The notes: generated by a model from the letters alone, not told the origin. A stretch of 9,278 bases of DNA from Myxococcales bacterium (GCA_021783935.1 JAJXTK010000216.1:1-9278); one strand, 5' to 3'; positions 1-6,726 are shown, numbered from the stretch's first letter. Made by a program: numbers and translations.

Positions 1-642
1 GCGCCGCCGATGATGCCGGTGCAGGGCGCGACCGCCGTCATGCCTCCGAGCTTCGCGCCGTACGCGCAGCCCCTCGGGCCCGCGGCGCCGGGTGCGGTCG
101 TGCCGATGCCGGCCGACGCGACCTCGGCCACGCGGCCGCCGACCGCGCTGCAGAAGCTCGCGGCCCAGTGGAAGGAGACCTCGCTGCCCAAGAAGGCCAT
201 CGTGCTGCTCTTGCCGGTGGCGCTGGTGATGCTGCTGATCGGCGGGCTCGACCAGGATGCGCCGACCACCGCGACCAAGACCAAGGCCGCAGCGTCCGCC
301 GCGGCGAGCGCGAGCGCCTCTTCGGACACGAGCGAGGACGACGCTCCGATCCCGAAGAAGCGGAAGAAGGGCCCCCCGTCGGAGCCGACCGCGATCGCGC
401 CGTCGTCGACAGTGAAGGCCGCGACGTCGGCGCCGCCGAAGGGCGAGGCGCCTGCGCCAAAGGCTTCCTCGTCGGCCAAGAGCGACGAGCGCATGGCCGT
501 CGACGCGGTGATCGGCGGCCAGTACGACGCGGCGGCGAAGGACTACGAGCAGCTCGCGAAGGATCACCCCGAGATCCCCGCCTACAAGGAGGCCGCGCGC
601 ATCCTGAAGGCGAAGGCGAAGGCGAAGGCGAAGCAGGAGTAG
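1..642 (+). CDS. C-terminal part of a proline-rich, single-span membrane protein with a TPR-like tail (5' end outside window)
   Basis: The frame is open from base 1 to the TAG at 640-642, so the gene most likely begins upstream; an ATG at 10 is only the first methionine in view. Numbered from that Met, residues 1-45 are Pro/Ala-rich and look like a flexible linker. One hydrophobic segment lies at about 61-80 (KKAIVLLLPVALVMLLIGGL), preceded by lysines, which suggests a cytoplasmic N-terminal side. A Lys/Ser/Ala/Pro-rich linker follows (about 82-155, including SAAASASASS), then a helical hairpin around 157-200 (AVIGGQYDAAAKDYEQLAKD) resembling one TPR unit. The protein ends in a KAKAKAKAK tail. 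The missing N-terminal part could be a kinase or FHA domain, since such proteins in myxobacteria often have this linker-span-linker build, but nothing here proves it. It converges on the minus-strand gene at 659, with 16 bases between the stop codons and no visible terminator. Confidence 0.75.
   Translation, partial: APPMMPVQGATAVMPPSFAPYAQPLGPAAPGAVVPMPADATSATRPPTALQKLAAQWKETSLPKKAIVLLLPVALVMLLIGGLDQDAPTTATKTKAAASAAASASASSDTSEDDAPIPKKRKKGPPSEPTAIAPSSTVKAATSAPPKGEAPAPKASSSAKSDERMAVDAVIGGQYDAAAKDYEQLAKDHPEIPAYKEAARILKAKAKAKAKQE
607..633 (+). repeat. Tandem hexanucleotide repeat AAGGCG, 4.5 copies, in coding sequence
   Basis: AAGGCG is repeated at 607, 613, 619 and 625, followed by a partial AAG copy. 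It encodes the alternating Lys-Ala tail near the C-terminus of the upstream gene. The unit is six bases, so gain or loss of copies by slippage would stay in frame and only change tail length. Confidence 0.9.
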
Positions 643-658
643 CGCGAAGCCGCCCCCG

Positions 659-1516
659 TCACGGTGCGCTCAGCGCTGCGGACGCCGTCGGCGGGGGGGA
701 CGCCGAGGCCGAGGTGCTCGCCGAGCACGCGGCCCGCGCGAGCGCGTTGCAGTTCAACGGCTCGCCGGGGCCCGTGAAGGCGCGCTCACAGACGACGAAC
801 GCGGCGCGGAGCGTGCGACCGCAGCCGAGGTCGGCGAGCGCCATGCACGTCGCGTAGCGTCGCAGAGCGAGGCGGCGCGCGCCGCCGAGGAGGCGCGGCG
901 CCTGGACGCTCGTCGGCGCCGGCGAGAACCATGCGTCGACGTGCTCGAGCCGATAGAACTGCGCGAGCCTCTGCGGCCCGTGGGGCGTGCCGATCACGTC
1001 GGCGTCGCCGTAGGCCGCGGCCTCGATCCAGTAGCAGCCCGCGCCGGCCGGATTGTAGAGGTGATCGGCGAGGGGCAGCAGCCGCACCAGGGTGTCCTCG
1101 CGCGCCTTGTCCTCGCCGGGGAGCGACCAGCCGATGCGGTGCACGCCGTAGCCGAGCCGGAGCCGCTCGGGCTCGCGATCGGACGGGCTAGGAGCGACCA
1201 GCGGCCCCCGGGCGCCGTCGACCCAGACCTGGATCGTCGCGCCGGTCGCGTTGTCTACGTGCACGACGGGGTGCGTGACGATCCAAGCCGTGGGCGCGAT
1301 CACCGCAGCGAGCGCGGCGCCTGCGAGCGCCGCCTCGCGCCCCTCGCGCAGATCGGTGCGCCACAATCGAAGCGCGCCGGGCGCGACGAGCAGCACCAGG
1401 GCGAGCGGCGCGTAGAGGCGAAGCGGAGCCCTTGTGAAGATCGCGCCCGCGATGAGGACCGTGGCGGTCGCCACCGCGAGCGCCGCCAACGCTCGGTACG
1501 GCGACGCCACGGCCAT
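659..1516 (-). CDS. Unrecognised membrane protein: three N-terminal spans and a Cys-rich C-terminal domain, 285 aa
   Basis: Family not recognised. The start chosen is the ATG at 1516. The frame stays open further upstream but there it overlaps sctV and turns into Arg/Ala-rich antisense-like sequence. No clear Shine-Dalgarno precedes 1516. Three hydrophobic segments are seen at about residues 8-28, 32-51 and 62-81. After these, residues 84-130 are beta-rich (HVDNATGATIQVWVDGARGP, then LGYGVHRIGWS). This recalls small beta-sandwich domains of the PEGA type, where a 'VDG' strand precedes a 'G-x-H' strand, but the match is weak. A conserved-looking stretch HLYNPAGAGCYWIEAAAYGD (152-171) follows. 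Six cysteines lie at 161, 224, 232, 243, 256 and 264, an even number compatible with disulphides outside the cytoplasm. The C-terminus is a Ser/Ala/Pro tail. The gene is 53 bases downstream of sctV on the same strand and may be co-transcribed, so a role beside the export gate is possible but unproven. Confidence 0.72.
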   Translation of the reverse strand: MAVASPYRALAALAVATATVLIAGAIFTRAPLRLYAPLALVLLVAPGALRLWRTDLREGREAALAGAALAAVIAPTAWIVTHPVVHVDNATGATIQVWVDGARGPLVAPSPSDREPERLRLGYGVHRIGWSLPGEDKAREDTLVRLLPLADHLYNPAGAGCYWIEAAAYGDADVIGTPHGPQRLAQFYRLEHVDAWFSPAPTSVQAPRLLGGARRLALRRYATCMALADLGCGRTLRAAFVVCERAFTGPGEPLNCNALARAACSASTSASASPPPTASAALSAP

Positions 1517-1569
1517 TGGACGGCGCTCGGCGCGTGGTGTCGCTCGGCTCGATCGGGCCCGCCGCCGCG

Positions 1570-3540
1570 TCAGCCCGGTCGAACGCGGGCGAGCGCGGTG
1601 ATCCGGACCTCGGGGCGCAGCTCCGCAGCGGTCGTGACCACGAGCTCGGGGAGCGCATGCTCGAGCACCCGGCGAACGAAGCGACGGACCTCCGGGTTGT
1701 TGACGATCAGGATCGCCGGCGAGCCTGGCGGCGGAGGCCTCGACTCGACCGCCGTGCGCACCGCGGCGACCATCTCCTGCGCGGCGCGCACCGGGACGCC
1801 CAAGAACACGCCCGCGGCGGTGCGCGTGACGTGGCTCGCGACCATCTCCTCGAAGGTCGGATCGAGCAGGTAGCCGCGGACGTCCCCCTCGTCGGACGAC
1901 AGCCGGTGCGTCAGCGCGTGACGCAGCGCCCGTCGCGCGTGCTCCGCGAGCACGAGCGGATCCTTGTCGACGGCAGCCGTCGGGGCGATCCCCTCGAGGA
2001 TCGTCGAGAGGTCGCGGATCGGCACGCGCTCCTCGAGCAGTCGACGCAGCACGTCGGCGAGCGTCGGCACCGAGATCGGCTTCGGGACCACCTGCCGCAC
2101 CAGCGCGGGGTTGGCTTGCTCGAGGCCGTCGAGCAGCAGCTGCGTCTCGCCTATCCCGAGCAGCTCGTGCCCGCGACGCTCGAGGAGCGCGCGGGCGCTC
2201 TCCGCGACGGCCTCGATCGCCCGCTCCGGCTCGCGCGCCACGTCGCCGAGCTGCACGGGCGCGAGCGGGATCTCCCGCAGCGACACGACCGCGAGACCTT
2301 CGGGGAGCTCGTCCATCACCGTGATGCGCGGCGCGACGAGCGGGAGGCCGGTCGCGTCGAAGACCTCCTGGCGGAGCCTCGTCAGGCGCCCCCGCAGCCC
2401 TGCACGCTCGTCGTCGTCGCCGTCGACGTGAGGCTCGAACGACCGCGGAACCTCGACGCTCCATGGTGCGACGAGGGGCACGAAGTGGGGCCCCGCGGCG
2501 CCGCGCTGGGTGGGGCCCGCCGCGCTGGACTCCTCGCGCCGCTCGCGCCGCTCCTGGGCGCGACGTCGCTGCGCGAGCCAGAGCAACAGCGCGCCGATGA
2601 TCAGGAACGGCGGCCCGGGCAGCCCGGGGACGAGCGCGAGCAGGCCCACGAACGCGGCCGACGCGAACAGCGCCTTCGGGTTGCCGAACAGCTGCGCGCC
2701 GAGCTCGCTGCCGAGCGCCGCGCCGGGATCCTCCGAGGCGACCCGCGTGACCAGCAGCCCGGCCGCCGTCGAGGTGACGAGCGCGGGGATCTGCGTGACG
2801 AGCCCGTCGCCGATCGTGAGCAGTCCGTAGCGCTTGAGCGCGTCTGCGGCCGCCATGTCGCGCTGGAGCACGCCGACCGCCAGGCCGCCGAGGATGTTGA
2901 TCGCCGTGATGACGAGCCCTGCGACCACGTCCCCCTTGACGAACTTCATCGCGCCGTCCATCGCGCCGTAGAACTGCGACTCGCGCGCGAGCACGCGGCG
3001 GCGTCGGCGCGCCTCGGCGGTGTCGATCGCGCCGGAGCGCAGCTCGGCGTCGATGGCCATCTGCTTGCCGGGCATCGCGTCGAGGGCGAAGCGCGCGGCG
3101 ACCTCGGCGACGCGCTCGGAGCCCTTCGCGATCACCAGGTACTGGATGATCGTGAGGATCCCGAAGACGATGGCGCCGACGAGGTAGTTGCCGCGGACGA
3201 CGAAGTTGCCGAACGCGCGGATCACCTCCCCCGCGTCGGCGCGCAGCAGGATGAGGCGCGAGGTAGAGACGTTGAGCGCGAGCCGGTAGAGCGTCGTGAG
3301 GAGCAGCAGCGTCGGGAAGGTCGCGATTGCGAGCGCGTCGCCGACGTAGAGCACGACGAGCAGCACGACGACGGCGAACGCGAGCGAGGTCGCGAGCAGC
3401 ACGTCGAGCAGCGGCGTCGGGATCGGAACGATCAGGAGGCCGACGATGGCGACCGCGAACGCCGCGAACGCGACGTCGGCGCGCGAGCCGCGCATCGCGG
3501 CGCGCGTGAGCAGACGGCCCGCCGGCGTGCCCTGCGCCAT
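1570..3540 (-). CDS. sctV: Type III secretion export gate protein SctV (FlhA/LcrD/InvA/EscV family)
   Basis: SctV is the large inner-membrane export-gate component of type III secretion injectisomes: membrane helices followed by a cytoplasmic domain that forms a nonameric ring receiving substrates and chaperones. This protein has 656 residues, slightly below the usual 680-710. Residues 22-137 hold the first membrane helices, with PTLLLLTTLYRLALNVSTSR at 76-95. The FHIPEP family signature is at 143-164 (RVAEVAARFALDAMPG, then KQMAID), followed by FYGAMDGAMKFVKGD at 190-204 and more membrane segments to about 321. A charged linker (325-380) leads to the cytoplasmic domain, with VVPKPISVPTLADVLRRLLE at 484-503, ERVPIRDLSTILEG at 504-517 and NPEVRRFVRRVLE at 615-627. 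The wording YLVIAKGSERVAEVAARF fits injectisome SctV better than flagellar FlhA. The ATG at 3540 follows the regulator's stop by 14 bases, with a weak GAGGG upstream. No other type III gene is visible in the window. Confidence 0.95.
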   Translation of the reverse strand: MAQGTPAGRLLTRAAMRGSRADVAFAAFAVAIVGLLIVPIPTPLLDVLLATSLAFAVVVLLVVLYVGDALAIATFPTLLLLTTLYRLALNVSTSRLILLRADAGEVIRAFGNFVVRGNYLVGAIVFGILTIIQYLVIAKGSERVAEVAARFALDAMPGKQMAIDAELRSGAIDTAEARRRRRVLARESQFYGAMDGAMKFVKGDVVAGLVITAINILGGLAVGVLQRDMAAADALKRYGLLTIGDGLVTQIPALVTSTAAGLLVTRVASEDPGAALGSELGAQLFGNPKALFASAAFVGLLALVPGLPGPPFLIIGALLLWLAQRRRAQERRERREESSAAGPTQRGAAGPHFVPLVAPWSVEVPRSFEPHVDGDDDERAGLRGRLTRLRQEVFDATGLPLVAPRITVMDELPEGLAVVSLREIPLAPVQLGDVAREPERAIEAVAESARALLERRGHELLGIGETQLLLDGLEQANPALVRQVVPKPISVPTLADVLRRLLEERVPIRDLSTILEGIAPTAAVDKDPLVLAEHARRALRHALTHRLSSDEGDVRGYLLDPTFEEMVASHVTRTAAGVFLGVPVRAAQEMVAAVRTAVESRPPPPGSPAILIVNNPEVRRFVRRVLEHALPELVVTTAAELRPEVRITALARVRPG

Positions 3541-3554
3541 GAGCCCGGTCGCCC

Positions 3555-4166
3555 TCAGCGCTTGCGCGCGACCTCGCCGATCGCGAGGAGCACCTCGGCC
3601 GGCAGCTGACGCAGGATCTCGTCGAGATCGATCGGCCCGTCGAGCGCGGGGCCGATCATCTGGAAGACCTGCCCGAAGAGGTCGTACTTGCGCCCGAGGT
3701 CTCCGAGCTTGTTGCGCAGCGCCGCGGCCTCGTCGCCCGTCGCGTCGCCGAGCAGCGAGAGCGCGCGCGCGACCAGCTCCTGCTTCTCGACCACGACGCG
3801 CCTGAGGCGCGCGATGTACGCGCCGATCATCACGTCGGGGTAGGGGCCGCGCAGCGCGAAGCGATCGTGCCGCGAGCCGGCGGCGCGCCGCCGCACGACG
3901 ATCCCGGCGGCCTCGAGCGCGCGGAGGTTCGCGAAGATGTTGCTCTTCGAGCGACCGAGCTCCTCGGACAGCTCATCCATCGAACGGCCGCTCGAATCGG
4001 GGGCGTCGGCGAGGTAGAGCGCGGCGACGACCTGCCCTCCGAGGCGCGTGATGCCCGGGAACGACGCGCTGACCTCGGCGCCCACGCCTTCGAGCAAGGC
4101 ACGACGCGCGGCCTCGACGGGGGTCGGCGGGCTCGAGGCGGCCTTGGCCGCGCGGGCGGCGGTCAT
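3555..4166 (-). CDS. GbsR/MarR-type winged-helix transcriptional regulator
   Basis: This 203-residue protein has the size and layout of GbsR-type MarR-superfamily repressors. The helix-turn-helix core spans about residues 37-104. It opens with PGITRLGGQVVAALYLAD, the equivalent of the family's 'G-x-x-R-x-x-G-x-x-x-x-x-L' helix. Next come SMDELSEELGRSKSNIFANL (62-81), with the recognition helix at about 72-84, then a basic wing VVRRRAAGSRHDRFALRG (90-107). The C-terminal half (about 110-203) is helical and probably mediates dimerisation or ligand sensing. The ATG at 4166 is chosen because the longer frame upstream overlaps the TMTC-like gene antisense-style and is Arg-rich. No Shine-Dalgarno is seen; instead a TACAGT hexamer ends 7 bases before the ATG, suggesting a leaderless transcript. 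The stop codon is 14 bases before sctV, so the two genes are very likely co-transcribed. GbsR itself controls choline/betaine genes in Bacillus; here the target is unknown, with sctV the obvious candidate. Confidence 0.88.
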   Translation of the reverse strand: MTAARAAKAASSPPTPVEAARRALLEGVGAEVSASFPGITRLGGQVVAALYLADAPDSSGRSMDELSEELGRSKSNIFANLRALEAAGIVVRRRAAGSRHDRFALRGPYPDVMIGAYIARLRRVVVEKQELVARALSLLGDATGDEAAALRNKLGDLGRKYDLFGQVFQMIGPALDGPIDLDEILRQLPAEVLLAIGEVARKR

Positions 4167-4185
4167 TGGCGCGACTGTACACCAA
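4166..4185. promoter_or_regulatory. Candidate operator: imperfect inverted repeat over the regulator start codon
   Basis: On the plus strand TTGGCG (4166-4171) and CACCAA (4180-4185) form an inverted repeat with one mismatched pair and an 8-base centre containing most of a TGTACA palindrome (4176-4181). It overlaps the start codon and the TACAGT hexamer of the GbsR-type gene, a typical place for an autoregulatory operator. The arms are short and no second copy was found, so this is a hypothesis only. Confidence 0.22.
4169..4179 (-). promoter_or_regulatory. Candidate -10 region for a leaderless regulator-sctV transcript (TACAGTCGCGC)
   Basis: Reading on the minus strand, TACAGT (4179-4174) fits the TAnnnT form of a -10 hexamer and is followed by 7 bases (CGCGCCA) and then the ATG at 4166. 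Transcription would then start at or next to the A of the start codon. The same 11-mer lies before the TMTC-like gene at nearly the same distance. No convincing -35 hexamer is seen 16-18 bases upstream. Confidence 0.35.
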
Positions 4186-4216
4186 CCGCTGCGAGGCAGG
4201 GCGTCGTCGCTGCGCG

Positions 4217-5761
4217 TCAGCGACCGCCGAGCGCCCTCACCGCCTCGGGGTAGCGGACGTTCTCGGCGATCACGGCGGCCTGCGCGCGAACGCCTCCGAA
4301 CGCAGGGCCGAGCTTGCGCTGGAGCGCGACGACCCGCTCCTCGAAGGGCTGCTCCTCGGCCGGCAGGAAGTCGTCGTCGACCGGCCGCGGGTACTGCGAG
4401 AGGAGGGTCGCTGCGGCGAGCGCGTTCCAGGCCCCTTCCTCGATCTGTCCGGCCGCGCGCGCGGCGTGGATGCGCTCGATGCGCAGGCGGATCACGTTCG
4501 GGCAGGTGCGCACGCCGTAGCTCGTGAGGGCGAGGTTGGTGCGCCACGCGGGCTCCAGCAGGGCGCTCATCAAGGCCTGCTCGGCCACGAACGCCGCGGC
4601 GACGAGGCCGACGAGCCGCGCGCGCGCCGCCCCGCGCCGCTCGATCGCCGCGCCCACGAGCAGCGCGGCGACCACCACCAGGAAGAACGACGGCGCGAAG
4701 AACAGGCGGTCGGCCACCAGCACGATCGCCGGCAGGAGCATCTGCGAGACGGCGACGTACGCGGCGAAGAATCCGGCGATGGCCTCGGCGAGGCGAGGGC
4801 GCCGCCGCCACGAGGCGACCAGGCCGAAGAGCCCTGCGGCGTAGAACGCGACGCCGATCAGCGATCGCATCGAAGGCCCCGACGAGAGCGAGATCGCCGA
4901 GTAGCTGTAGTCCGGGCACAGGTCGATCCCGGTCGCAGTGTGCTGCAGGTAGTGGGTGACGACCTCGAGCCCGCCGAGCACGCGGCGCCCGAACGGCGCG
5001 AAGACGAGCGGGTTATCGAAGTGCATCTGCAGGTCGTCGCGCCCGAAGCGCCCGATGAGCCGCGCGCGCAGAATCAAGGCGCCGAGCAGCACGATGGTCG
5101 AGACCGCGCCCACCTTGGCGGCCCGCGCGCGCCCCCCGGGCTCGCCGGCTCGGTACGCGAGCACCGGCGCCAGGAGCGCGATCGGATAGGCCGACTCCTT
5201 GCTCCCCATCGCGAGCACCAGCACGATCGCGACGGTCGCGAGGCTCCCCACGCGCGGCGCAGCGAGCGCCGCCGTGAGCGCGATCGCCGAGAACAGGAGC
5301 GCGAGGATCTCCGCGCGCCCGGTCGCGTTGGAGACGACCTCGGTGTGCGTCGCCAGCACGGCGAAGGTTGCGAGCGCGAGGGCGCGCGCGCGCTCGTCGA
5401 GCGCGCCGCCGAGCCACGCGCGCAGCAGGCGATCGAGCGCGATCAACAGCGCGGCGAAGAGCGCGAGGTTGTCGACGTGAAAGGCGACCGGCGAGCCGTG
5501 CCCGAGGTGGTGATCGAGCCAGAACGTGAGCGTCGTGACGGGCCGATACGAGCCGAGGCTCTCGGCGGAGCGAAGCGGCTCGCCCCAGAAGTCGCGTGCG
5601 AAGATGGCGCGCAGCGAGAACGGTCCCGTCACGCCGGGATTGCGCAGGATCGTGTGCGCGTCGTCGTAGACGAAGCCTGCGCGCAGAGACCCCGCGTAGA
5701 GGGCCGCCGACGCGAGGGCGATCAGCAGCAGCGGCCAGCGTCGCGGCGCGTCGGTCGCCAT
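4217..5761 (-). CDS. TMTC-like GT-C membrane glycosyltransferase candidate, 514 aa
   Basis: This polytopic membrane protein follows the TMTC/DUF1736 pattern (GT-C fold, related to protein O-mannosyltransferases; TMTCs O-mannosylate extracellular proteins from a lipid-linked sugar). Landmarks in order: a first membrane helix (9-28); FVYDDAHTILRNPGV (30-44) with the acidic pair D33-D34 in the first extracytoplasmic loop, the expected catalytic position in GT-C enzymes; SYRPVTTLTFWLDHHLG (71-87); ATHTEVVSNATGRAEILALL (137-156), equivalent to the family's 'H-x-x-x-E-A-V...GRAELL'; KES at 188-190; LCPDYSYSAI (281-290); ADRLFFAPSFFL (350-361). After the last helix, WRTNLALTSYGVRTCPNVIR (406-425) matches the point where TMTCs enter their TPR array. 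Here only about 90 residues remain, enough for one or two degenerate units. The ATG at 5761 lacks a Shine-Dalgarno but has TACAGT 8 bases upstream. Acceptor and sugar are unknown; the neighbouring exported proteins are possible acceptors. Confidence 0.82.
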   Translation of the reverse strand: MATDAPRRWPLLLIALASAALYAGSLRAGFVYDDAHTILRNPGVTGPFSLRAIFARDFWGEPLRSAESLGSYRPVTTLTFWLDHHLGHGSPVAFHVDNLALFAALLIALDRLLRAWLGGALDERARALALATFAVLATHTEVVSNATGRAEILALLFSAIALTAALAAPRVGSLATVAIVLVLAMGSKESAYPIALLAPVLAYRAGEPGGRARAAKVGAVSTIVLLGALILRARLIGRFGRDDLQMHFDNPLVFAPFGRRVLGGLEVVTHYLQHTATGIDLCPDYSYSAISLSSGPSMRSLIGVAFYAAGLFGLVASWRRRPRLAEAIAGFFAAYVAVSQMLLPAIVLVADRLFFAPSFFLVVVAALLVGAAIERRGAARARLVGLVAAAFVAEQALMSALLEPAWRTNLALTSYGVRTCPNVIRLRIERIHAARAAGQIEEGAWNALAAATLLSQYPRPVDDDFLPAEEQPFEERVVALQRKLGPAFGGVRAQAAVIAENVRYPEAVRALGGR

Positions 5762-5764
5762 CGC

Positions 5765-5775
5765 GCGCGACTGTA
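5765..5775 (-). promoter_or_regulatory. Candidate -10 region for a leaderless TMTC-like gene transcript (TACAGTCGCGC)
   Basis: On the minus strand TACAGT (5775-5770) is followed by eight bases (CGCGCGCG) and the ATG at 5761. A weak TTCAGC (5798-5793) lies 17 bases upstream as a possible -35 element, matching the TTGACA consensus at three positions. The identical 11-mer precedes the GbsR-type gene. Confidence 0.35.
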
Positions 5776-5801
5776 GCAGCGCGCGGCGAGCCGCTGAAGC
5801 C

Positions 5802-6710
5802 TCAGAGGATCGTGTAGACGAGGCTCAGCGCGGTGATGGTGTCGAGCTGCTGCTTGCCCGGCAGCGCCCCGCTGTCGAACTTGAGGCTGTAGGAGGCCGC
5901 GACGCTGAACGTCGACGTCAGCTTCGCGTTGACGATCAAGTCGCCGTTGAAGCGCACGGGGTAGTTGTTGGTCGCGGTGCTCTTGTTGAACGCCTGGAGG
6001 AACTCGAGCGCCAGGTTGATCGTGGTCCCCGAATTGAGCGCCGACTGCAGGCCGTAGAAGAGGCGCGCCGAGTGCGAGGCCGCCGTCTTGGCGAGCGGCG
6101 CCGCGGTCGGATCCAGTGCGTCGGCCGCAGCGATCGCGTTGTCGGCGCGACGATCGTAGAGGAAGTCGTAGCCGGCTTCGGTCCACATCGTCGTGTCCTT
6201 CGTGTCGATGAAGTAGTAGCCGACGCCGGGATCGAGCTGCGAGCGCGGGACGAGCCCCGCGAGCGAGTCGCGGCGCAGCTGCGCGCCGAGGAACGCCACG
6301 AGCTCGCCCGAGATGAACCGGTCGTAGCGCGCCTTGGCCTGCTGGTTGTCCGCGGTCGTGGCGTAGGTGCCCCCGATGGGCGTCGCGCCCGCGTAGTTCG
6401 CGGCGCCGAGGAACGAGAGCTGATTCGCGCCGCGGCGAAGACGGAACGTCGTGCCGACCGTCTCGGACATCGCCTTCGAGTTGCCGGTCGCGAGCATCCC
6501 GCCCCCCTGGATCGACCACTCGGTCGCGTCCTTGGCGTCGGCAGAAGGCTTCTGTGCGGTCTCGACCTTCCCCTCGGTCGTGATGTCGGTGCTCCCCTTC
6601 GTGACGGCGCCGCCTCCCGCGGTCCCGGCGGGCAGAGCGGCGTCCGCGAGCGCCGTCGCAGCGGGGCTGAGCAGCGAGAGCGTGACGGCGAAGACGAGCG
6701 AAGTGCGCAT
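5802..6710 (-). CDS. DUF481-family outer-membrane beta-barrel protein (YdiY-like), 302 aa
   Basis: Residues 1-23 form a clear signal peptide (MRTSLVFAVTLSLLSPAATA, then LADA), with cleavage likely after an Ala near 22-24. A short low-complexity segment (25-60) precedes the barrel. TEWSIQGGGMLATGNSKAMS (63-82) is the typical DUF481 opening strand with a 'TGNS' turn, followed by alternating strands to the end: RLRRGANQLSFLGAANYAG, YDRFISGELVAFLGAQLRRD, QLDPGVGYYFIDTKDTTMWT, and finally TITALSLVYTIL. The family is predicted to be an outer-membrane barrel; the E. coli member is called salt-inducible, but no transport function is established. The last residue is Leu rather than the usual aromatic. 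The start is well fixed by the signal peptide and by a good Shine-Dalgarno, the only one in the window. The gene lies 40 bases upstream of the TMTC-like gene and 95 bases downstream of the TPR gene. Confidence 0.85.
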   Translation of the reverse strand: MRTSLVFAVTLSLLSPAATALADAALPAGTAGGGAVTKGSTDITTEGKVETAQKPSADAKDATEWSIQGGGMLATGNSKAMSETVGTTFRLRRGANQLSFLGAANYAGATPIGGTYATTADNQQAKARYDRFISGELVAFLGAQLRRDSLAGLVPRSQLDPGVGYYFIDTKDTTMWTEAGYDFLYDRRADNAIAAADALDPTAAPLAKTAASHSARLFYGLQSALNSGTTINLALEFLQAFNKSTATNNYPVRFNGDLIVNAKLTSTFSVAASYSLKFDSGALPGKQQLDTITALSLVYTIL

Positions 6711-6719
6711 GGTGGACAA

Positions 6720-6726
6720 CTCCTGA
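6720..6726 (-). promoter_or_regulatory. Ribosome binding site (TCAGGAG) of the DUF481 gene
   Basis: On the minus strand TCAGGAG ends 9 bases before the ATG at 6710, good spacing for a Shine-Dalgarno. It supports the chosen start. It also contrasts with the other genes here, which have weak or no such site. Confidence 0.75.

Noticed and set aside
355..372. PKKRKK resembling a eukaryotic nuclear localisation signal
   Set aside because: It sits in a Lys/Pro/Ala-rich linker next to a membrane span of a bacterial protein; short basic runs like this are expected there by composition.
1517..2464. N-terminal extension of the 285-residue membrane protein into sctV
   Set aside because: The extra 316 codons overlap sctV in another frame and read as Arg/Ala-rich low complexity; the ATG at 1516 gives a normal membrane protein start.
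1516..3609. Plus-strand open frame of 697 codons covering all of sctV
   Set aside because: Its product is a monotonous Arg/Glu/Asp/Ala string with no domain. It is the antisense shadow of sctV that high GC content keeps open.
4167..4919. N-terminal extension of the GbsR-type protein into the TMTC-like gene
   Set aside because: The extension is Arg-rich out-of-frame sequence of the TMTC-like gene; the family length fits the ATG at 4166.
4166..5776. Plus-strand open frame of 536 codons antisense to the TMTC-like gene
   Set aside because: Its composition is Arg/Glu/Gln-rich with no motif, while the opposite strand shows a clear membrane protein with family landmarks.
5762..5785. GCGCGC hairpin before the TMTC-like gene as a terminator for the DUF481 gene
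   Set aside because: The 7-bp stem is plain alternating GC, common in this genome, with no following T-run, and it overlaps the candidate promoter of the next gene.
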